From an uncultured Lachnospiraceae bacterium (GTDB lineage: Bacteria > Bacillota > Clostridia > Lachnospirales > Lachnospiraceae): a DNA stretch of 10,839 nt. Of this stretch, positions 6,227 to 10,839 are shown one piece after another. The stretch spans positions 1-10,839 of the forward strand of contig CADBRG010000013.1 in NCBI GenBank assembly GCA_902797015.1. Reading direction: 5' to 3'. Made by a program: the position numbers and the translations under genes. The notes under the pieces were generated by a model that did no database searches, was not told where the DNA came from, and saw only the letters and a list, made by a program, of their open reading frames with translations. Position 1 is the stretch's first letter. Each line of letters starts with the position of its first letter.

Positions 6227-7474
6227 ATGAGCACTGAAATCATTATAAAAATCGTTATTCTAATCGTATTGATTGCGTTATCCGCATTCTTTTCCTCATC
6301 GGAAACGGCATTGATGACCGTCAGCGAGATCCGAATGCGCGCACTTGCTGAAGAAGGAAACCGGCGGGCCGCACGGGTCCTGAAGTTAAAAGAGCAGCCC
6401 TCACGCATGCTTTCCGCGATTCTGATCGGAAACAATATCGCAAACCTGTTTGCATCCTCTCTGACAACATCCATCATGCTTGCGCTTGTCGGAAGCCAGG
6501 GTGTTGCGATCGCAACTGGTGTCCTGACACTGATCGTTCTGATCTTTGGCGAGATCACACCAAAAACCATGGCAACACTTCGCGCGGAACGGTTATCCAT
6601 GCGCGTCTGCAATATCATCTATGCCATCATGACCGTACTGACGCCCGTGATCTTTGTTATCAACTTACTGGCTAATGGCGTCTTACGCATCCTCGGTGTG
6701 GATCCCTCTAAGAAAAAGAACGGATTGACCGAACAGGAAATTCGTACTGTTATGGATGTTGGTCAGGAAAGCGGCGCGATTGAAGAAGAGGAAAAAGAGA
6801 TCATCAACAACCTCTTTGATTTCGGCGATGATCAGGCCAGTGAGATCATGGTCCCCCGGATCGATACGACGATGTTTGACATCAATGCATCCCTGGATGA
6901 AGTCCTCACGGTATTTCGTGAAGAAAAACATACCCGCTTCCCGATCTATGAGGAATCGACTGACAATGTGGTCGGCATACTGAACATCAAAGATCTTTTA
7001 CTCAAAGACTTTGACCAGTTTTCCCTGCGGGAAGTCATGCGCGAACCATACTTTACTTATGAATCCAAAAACAACGCTGAGCTGTTTATGGAAATGCGCG
7101 ACAATCGCGTCGGCATGGCGATCGTGTTAGACGAATTCGGTGACTGCGCCGGTGTGGTTGCCCTTGAAGATCTGCTCGAGGAAATCGTCGGCGAGATTCA
7201 GGATGAGTACGACACTGACGAAGAAGCACCCTGGACGCAGATTTCTGAAAAAGAATACCTGGTGGATGCTTCCTATAATCTCGAGGATTTCTGCCACGAC
7301 TTTGACCTCTCTCTCGTATCGGAGGATTACGATTCGCTCGGCGGCTATCTGATCGGTCTGAATGACCGGATCCCGAACGTCGGCGATACCTTTATCGAAG
7401 AAGATGGCACGATCTTTAAAGTGCGTTCTAAGGACGGCAACCGACTTGATAAAATCTACGTAAAAATGCCCTAG
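6227..7474 (+). CDS. CNNM/CBS-domain membrane protein of the HlyC/CorC family (putative Mg2+/divalent-cation transporter)
   Basis: An integral membrane protein with a cytosolic regulatory part. Related bacterial CorB/CorC and eukaryotic CNNM proteins act in Mg2+ export, while 'hemolysin' is a historical label. The 415 residues show the CNNM (DUF21) domain at about 1-190, with TM segments near 5-22, 62-90, 93-112 and 130-155 and the typical FFSSSETALMTVSEIR (21-36) and GEITPKTMA (108-116). A pair of CBS domains follows at about 205-330, with EIMVPRIDT (206-214) opening the first and DEFGDCAGVVALEDLLEEIVGEI (302-324 region) closing the second. The CorC/HlyC C-terminal domain spans about 338-412. 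The start at 6227 keeps the first TM segment intact but has no ribosome-binding site, consistent with a leaderless transcript. It is divergent from scfA and convergent with nadE, hence its own transcription unit. The ion specificity cannot be read from the sequence. Confidence 0.93.
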   Translation: MSTEIIIKIVILIVLIALSAFFSSSETALMTVSEIRMRALAEEGNRRAARVLKLKEQPSRMLSAILIGNNIANLFASSLTTSIMLALVGSQGVAIATGVLTLIVLIFGEITPKTMATLRAERLSMRVCNIIYAIMTVLTPVIFVINLLANGVLRILGVDPSKKKNGLTEQEIRTVMDVGQESGAIEEEEKEIINNLFDFGDDQASEIMVPRIDTTMFDINASLDEVLTVFREEKHTRFPIYEESTDNVVGILNIKDLLLKDFDQFSLREVMREPYFTYESKNNAELFMEMRDNRVGMAIVLDEFGDCAGVVALEDLLEEIVGEIQDEYDTDEEAPWTQISEKEYLVDASYNLEDFCHDFDLSLVSEDYDSLGGYLIGLNDRIPNVGDTFIEEDGTIFKVRSKDGNRLDKIYVKMP

Positions 7475-7496
7475 GGTTTCCCCCGGGGCATTTTTT
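7462..7496. terminator. Strong bidirectional intrinsic terminator
   Basis: The arms AAAAATGCCC (7462-7471) and GGGCATTTTT (7486-7495) form a 10-bp stem that can be extended inward by GGG/CCC pairing. A run of six T follows on the plus strand, and the A run of the 5' arm makes a T run on the minus strand. It overlaps the stop codon of the CNNM/CBS gene (7472-7474) and lies 45 bases beyond the nadE stop, so it can serve both convergent units. Confidence 0.87.
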
Positions 7497-7541
7497 ATGA
7501 TCAACTCATATTGTTTCAGCCTGTGGCATTCATCTCGTTCT

Positions 7542-9452
7542 TTACAGTCTTTCCAGCTCCTCCAGCCACAGTCTTGAAGATGCATCAGACGGCATCCGCA
7601 GATCGCCGCGCGGTGAAACCGCAACGGATCCGACCTTGGGTCCATCCGGCAGACAGGAACGCTTGAACTGCTGACTGAAGAATCTGCGATAGAATGTTTT
7701 CAGCCATTTTAAAATAGTCTCATCATCATATTCTCCGTCAAATGCAATCTTTGCAAGACGGAGGATTTTTTTCGGCGAAAATCCGAACCGCAGCACCTGA
7801 TACAGGAAGAAGTCATGCAGCTCGTAAGGGCCTACGATGTCCTCTGTCACCTGGCTGATCTGCCCTTCTTTTGGCGGCAGAAGCTCCGGGCTGACCGGTG
7901 TATCAAGCACATCGTACAGGACTGCTGAAAGTGTTTCATCCTCACAGGTATCTGCATAATAGCGGATCAGGTGACGCACCAGCGTCTTTGGAATTGATCC
8001 GTTTACGCCATACATCGACATATGATCGCCGTTATAGGTCGCCCAGCCAAGCGCCAATTCTGAGAGATCACCCGTACCGATGACCATGCCGCCGCACTGG
8101 TTTGCGACATCCATCAGGATCTGTGTCCGCTCTCTCGCCTGCGAATTCTCGTATGTGACATCATGATTGTCGATATCATGTCCGATATCTTTAAAGTGGC
8201 CTGTCACCGCGTCACGGATCGAAATCTCACGGAATGACGCACCCAGATCCCGGATCAGGGAAACCGCATTGTCATAGGTGCGGTCTGTCGTACCAAATCC
8301 CGGCATTGTGATCGCCTGAATGCCCTCTCTCGGAAGCCCAAGGATATCGAATGCGCGTACCGTCACAAGCAAGGCCAGTGTCGAATCCAGTCCGCCCGAA
8401 ATACCGATCACTGCTGTTTTTGCATTGGTATGCTCCAGACGTTTCACCAAACCATAGGCCTGAATGTTTAAGATCTCGTCACAGCGTTCGTTCCGGTCTG
8501 CCATGTTTTTCGGCACAAACGGAGACTCGTCGAACGTGCGGACAAGCTCCGTCTCCTGCACTTCCAGATCAAACGGAATCTCCTCATAGTATTCATCTGT
8601 AAAGGAAAACGTTGTTTTCTGGATCCTGTCCTGCATTACGCGCTCCAGATCAAGATCTGTTACGGCTGCTTCGTTGGTAAAGCGCTTCGATTCTGCCAGG
8701 ATAGAGCCGTTTTCCGCGATCATATTATGGGCAGCATAGACGACATCCTGTGTGGATTCTCCAAGGCCTGCACTCGCGTAAATATATCCGCAGTAAAGTC
8801 TTCCGGACTGGCCGCAGACAAGGTCTCTTCTGTATCCGGCCTTGCCGGTGATCTCATCACTTGCGGAAAGGTTTGCGATCACGGTCGCACCTGCCAGTGC
8901 ATGACGGATGCTTGGTGGTGCCGGCACCCAGAGGTCCTCACAGATCTCTGCAGCGATCTTAAGATCAGGCACCTGCGCACAGGTAAACAGAAGATTCGTT
9001 CCGATCGGAACCGTCACGCCTTCTGCAAGCTCCAGATCCTCCGGCTCTTCCATGCCCTCTGTGAAATACCGCTTCTCATAGAACTCATTATAGTTCGGGA
9101 TATTTTTCTTTGGTACCACCCCAAGGACTTCTCCGCCGCTGACAGCTGCTGCAACATTATAAAGCTTTCCGCGGAACACAATCGGCAGACCGACAAAAGC
9201 GATCAAAGACAACCCCGTTGTATGTTTTGCGATATGCAGAAGCTGCTTTTTTGCCTCATCCAGCAGAAGCTTTTGTGAAAACAGATCGCCACAGGTATAA
9301 CCCGTGATGCAAAGCTCCGGAAATACCAGCACCTTAATGCCCTCTTCTGCTGCCTTCGTGATCATCTCACGAATCTGGGCACCATTGTATTTTGCGTCCG
9401 CCACGCGGACCTTTGGCGTCAGTGCTGCCGCCCTGATAAAACCATCTCTCAT
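7542..9452 (-). CDS. nadE: Glutamine-dependent NAD+ synthetase
   Basis: Catalyses the last step of NAD+ synthesis: nicotinate adenine dinucleotide plus ATP plus ammonia from glutamine. The protein has 636 residues, the length of the two-domain glutamine-hydrolysing type. The N-terminal nitrilase-like glutaminase (about 1-300) has the Glu-Lys-Cys triad: Glu46 in FPELCITGY, Lys115 or Lys116 in PKKNIPNYNEFYEKR, and Cys171 in AEICEDLW. The synthetase domain (about 325-636) has the ATP pyrophosphatase loop GISGGLDST (350-358), VIGTGDLSELALGW (457-470) and a C-terminal FKRSCLPDGPKVG (596-608). ATG 9452 is supported by AAGGAG seven bases upstream. It begins 18 bases after the methyltransferase stop, with its ribosome-binding site in that gap, so the two are probably co-transcribed. 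All catalytic residues are present and no damage is seen. Confidence 0.97.
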   Translation of the reverse strand: MRDGFIRAAALTPKVRVADAKYNGAQIREMITKAAEEGIKVLVFPELCITGYTCGDLFSQKLLLDEAKKQLLHIAKHTTGLSLIAFVGLPIVFRGKLYNVAAAVSGGEVLGVVPKKNIPNYNEFYEKRYFTEGMEEPEDLELAEGVTVPIGTNLLFTCAQVPDLKIAAEICEDLWVPAPPSIRHALAGATVIANLSASDEITGKAGYRRDLVCGQSGRLYCGYIYASAGLGESTQDVVYAAHNMIAENGSILAESKRFTNEAAVTDLDLERVMQDRIQKTTFSFTDEYYEEIPFDLEVQETELVRTFDESPFVPKNMADRNERCDEILNIQAYGLVKRLEHTNAKTAVIGISGGLDSTLALLVTVRAFDILGLPREGIQAITMPGFGTTDRTYDNAVSLIRDLGASFREISIRDAVTGHFKDIGHDIDNHDVTYENSQARERTQILMDVANQCGGMVIGTGDLSELALGWATYNGDHMSMYGVNGSIPKTLVRHLIRYYADTCEDETLSAVLYDVLDTPVSPELLPPKEGQISQVTEDIVGPYELHDFFLYQVLRFGFSPKKILRLAKIAFDGEYDDETILKWLKTFYRRFFSQQFKRSCLPDGPKVGSVAVSPRGDLRMPSDASSRLWLEELERL

Positions 9453-9470
9453 AATCGGTCTCCTTTTTAT

Positions 9471-10271
9471 CTATTTTATGCACTCGCGTGCCACAAAGTA
9501 CATACGCTCGTCGGTATCCTGCAATGTTCTAAGATAGCCTGGCTGATCTTCATCTCCCCCATAGACTCCCAGAAACTCCAATCCGGAATTTTCCAGTAAT
9601 CTAATCACTTCATCCGGGTCCCACGCACGCTGATAGTGAGTTTCTACAAAGCGTGTGTAACGTTCGTCTTCTTCCCTGACAAACAAGGTCAGATCATATT
9701 CGTTGATCCTACTCTCCGGATCGAAATCATTTTCCCAAAGAAAAGCCGCCTCATCCCTGCTCTCACAGAAAGAGTTTTCTCCCAGGACATTTTCATATTG
9801 ATATGGCGTCGTCATGTCAAAAACAAACAATCCGCCGGGATCCAGGTAATTATTCACAAGCTTAAATACTTGCAGCAGATCCTCTTCTTCCAGAATATAA
9901 TTCATCGAATCGCAGACAGAAACCACTGCTGCCACAGTTCCGTAAAGTTCGAATGCACGCATGTCCTGCTGGAGGTAGAGGATGCTTTTTTCTTCTGCTT
10001 CTGTATTTCCGGACGTGCTCGATTTTTCGTCAGCGTCTGCCTCTCTGGCCATATCAAGCATCTCCGCTGACGCGTCGACGCCGATCATGTCATATCCTTT
10101 TTTTGCGAAACGGCGTGTCATCGCACCTGTTCCACATCCAAGATCCAGCAGGATCCCATCTGTGATCCCATGCTCTTTCAGGATATTCGAATACAGATCG
10201 CACCAGTCATCATATGGCACATTATCCATGAAGAGGTCATATACACTTGCAAATGTTCTGTAGCTATCCAT
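9471..10271 (-). CDS. Class I SAM-dependent methyltransferase (YqeM-like)
   Basis: A probable cytoplasmic methyltransferase of unknown substrate. The 266 residues start MDSYRTFASVYDLFMDNVPY, like the Firmicutes YqeM group. The Rossmann-type SAM site is clear: motif I LLDLGCGTGAMTRRF (41-55), the acidic end of strand 2 IGVDASAEML (63-72), LQQDMRAFEL (100-109) as motif II, and VVSVCDSMNYI (116-126) as the motif III region. Residues about 79-95 form an extra acidic, low-complexity stretch (DADEKSSTSGNTEAEEK) between strand 2 and the next motif, probably a surface loop. The start at 10271 has a modest GAAGGA site five bases upstream. It sits 40 bases after recJ and 18 before nadE on the same strand. 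This context suggests co-expression but does not reveal the substrate; a tRNA, protein or small-molecule target are all possible. Confidence 0.88.
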   Translation of the reverse strand: MDSYRTFASVYDLFMDNVPYDDWCDLYSNILKEHGITDGILLDLGCGTGAMTRRFAKKGYDMIGVDASAEMLDMAREADADEKSSTSGNTEAEEKSILYLQQDMRAFELYGTVAAVVSVCDSMNYILEEEDLLQVFKLVNNYLDPGGLFVFDMTTPYQYENVLGENSFCESRDEAAFLWENDFDPESRINEYDLTLFVREEDERYTRFVETHYQRAWDPDEVIRLLENSGLEFLGVYGGDEDQPGYLRTLQDTDERMYFVARECIK

Positions 10272-10311
10272 ATTTTTCCTTCATCCGCTGTCAAGACTGA
10301 CTCTTTTTTCC

Positions 10312-10839
10312 TCACGCGCTCACGCTGATGATCTGCATCTGCAGCTTTGTCTCGCCGCGCCAGGTATTCAATTCAGGGTAGTAACAAAAATGAAGTGACA
10401 CATCTCCTGCAACGCGTCCCTGCCGCATCGCATCTGCTGTTATCTTATCATATTTTTCTTCGATTGCAGAGAAAAGATTCTCCGGGTCCCCAAAGTAAAC
10501 TGCATCCACTTCATAACCCACTGCCGGCCGCAGTCTCAGCCGCAGCACATTTCTATTTTTCCCGATGACACGGCAAGAAAGAATTTCTACATTCCGTTGT
10601 GCAAAGACTGGTTTTTCGTTTGCTTTACCAAAGGGTTCGAGCAGGGAAAGCTGATCGATCAATCCCCTGCCGGCATAGCTCATCGGCATATCGACATCGA
10701 TTTTGACTTTCGGGATCAGGTCTGCATCTGTTAGTGCGCAGGATTCATTCAAAGCCGTACGCAACAAAGCAATATTCTCCTCCGCCAGTGAAAACCCTGC
10801 AGCCATCGGATGACCGCCATACTTGGTAAACAGATCACC
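10312..10839 (-). CDS. recJ: Single-stranded-DNA-specific exonuclease RecJ, C-terminal part
   Basis: A 5'-3' single-strand DNA exonuclease used in recombination and repair. The window holds the last 175 codons; the reading frame is open at the right edge (the 11 codons before the internal ATG at 10806 are coding, GDLFTKYGGHP). Residues GGHPMAAGFSL (visible positions 8-18) are the DHHA1 signature that binds the DNA substrate. Residues about 65-175 fit the OB-fold domain of RecJ, ending with YYPELNTWRGETKLQMQI near the C-terminus. The internal ATG 10806 lies within the conserved motif, so it cannot be the true start. It ends in TGA, 40 bases before the methyltransferase gene on the same strand, with no terminator between, so it probably heads or joins a recJ-methyltransferase-nadE unit. 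Confidence 0.93.
   Translation of the reverse strand, partial: GDLFTKYGGHPMAAGFSLAEENIALLRTALNESCALTDADLIPKVKIDVDMPMSYAGRGLIDQLSLLEPFGKANEKPVFAQRNVEILSCRVIGKNRNVLRLRLRPAVGYEVDAVYFGDPENLFSAIEEKYDKITADAMRQGRVAGDVSLHFCYYPELNTWRGETKLQMQIISVSA

Noticed and set aside
6046..6618. 190-codon open frame on the minus strand across the divergent promoter region and the start of the CNNM/CBS gene
   Set aside because: Its product is Arg/Ile-rich without domain character and overlaps a well-supported gene, the scfA promoter and the scfA start; it is an antisense shadow.
8727..9278. 183-codon plus-strand open frame inside nadE
   Set aside because: It lies fully antisense to the conserved glutaminase domain of nadE and its product is Cys-rich and non-family-like; no ribosome-binding site of note.
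10289..10294. TTGACA on the minus strand between recJ and the methyltransferase as a -35 box
   Set aside because: At 16-18 bp spacing there is no acceptable -10 box (TATGGA or ATGGAT), so a separate promoter is not supported.
10312..10806. Separate 164-residue gene starting at ATG 10806
   Set aside because: The frame stays open to the window edge and the ATG falls inside the RecJ GGHPMAAG motif; it is the 3' part of recJ.

Overview
The window reads as a chromosomal segment of a Firmicute of class Clostridia, most probably Lachnospiraceae. The reasons are a SCIFF ranthipeptide precursor with its radical SAM maturase (a pair typical of Clostridia), a fused SecDF, strong AGGAGG-type Shine-Dalgarno sites, and the clostridial form of seryl-tRNA synthetase. 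The assignment comes from protein character only; no search was run. No mobile element, rRNA, tRNA or CRISPR array was seen, and no gene-free stretch exceeds 300 bases.

Left half (1-6049), all on the minus strand: a tightly packed likely operon transcribed leftwards in the order scfA (47-residue SCIFF peptide), scfB (SPASM radical SAM maturase), secDF (fused protein-export accessory subunit), glyA (serine hydroxymethyltransferase) and serS (seryl-tRNA synthetase, cut by the left edge). The gaps are 83, 4, 41 and 67 bases. Two of them hold hairpins: an intrinsic terminator or attenuator with a T4 tract between scfA and scfB, and a 13-bp hairpin without a proper U tract between glyA and serS. 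scfB starts with TTG. Together the promoter-proximal peptide gene, the attenuator and the weak start codon suggest that far more peptide than enzyme is made.

Centre (6050-6226): a 177-base divergent intergenic region. On the minus strand it carries an extended -10 promoter for scfA overlapped by a small perfect dyad. On the plus strand it carries a TTGCCA-N17-TATATT promoter whose predicted start site falls on or next to the ATG of the next gene, with no Shine-Dalgarno site, so that mRNA is probably leaderless.

Right half (6227-10839): a plus-strand CNNM/CBS/CorC-HlyC membrane protein gene ends in a strong, probably bidirectional terminator that overlaps its stop codon. Convergent to it is a second minus-strand cluster: recJ (3' part only, cut by the right edge), a class I SAM-dependent methyltransferase, and glutamine-dependent NAD+ synthetase. 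These look co-transcribed.

Most of the window is core housekeeping. The most interesting part is the scfA-scfB ranthipeptide locus joined to secDF, with its layered expression control. SCIFF/ScfB itself is an already described family, so the new points here are the control elements, the double glycine before the first core cysteine, and a serine where the SecF half normally has an essential aspartate.
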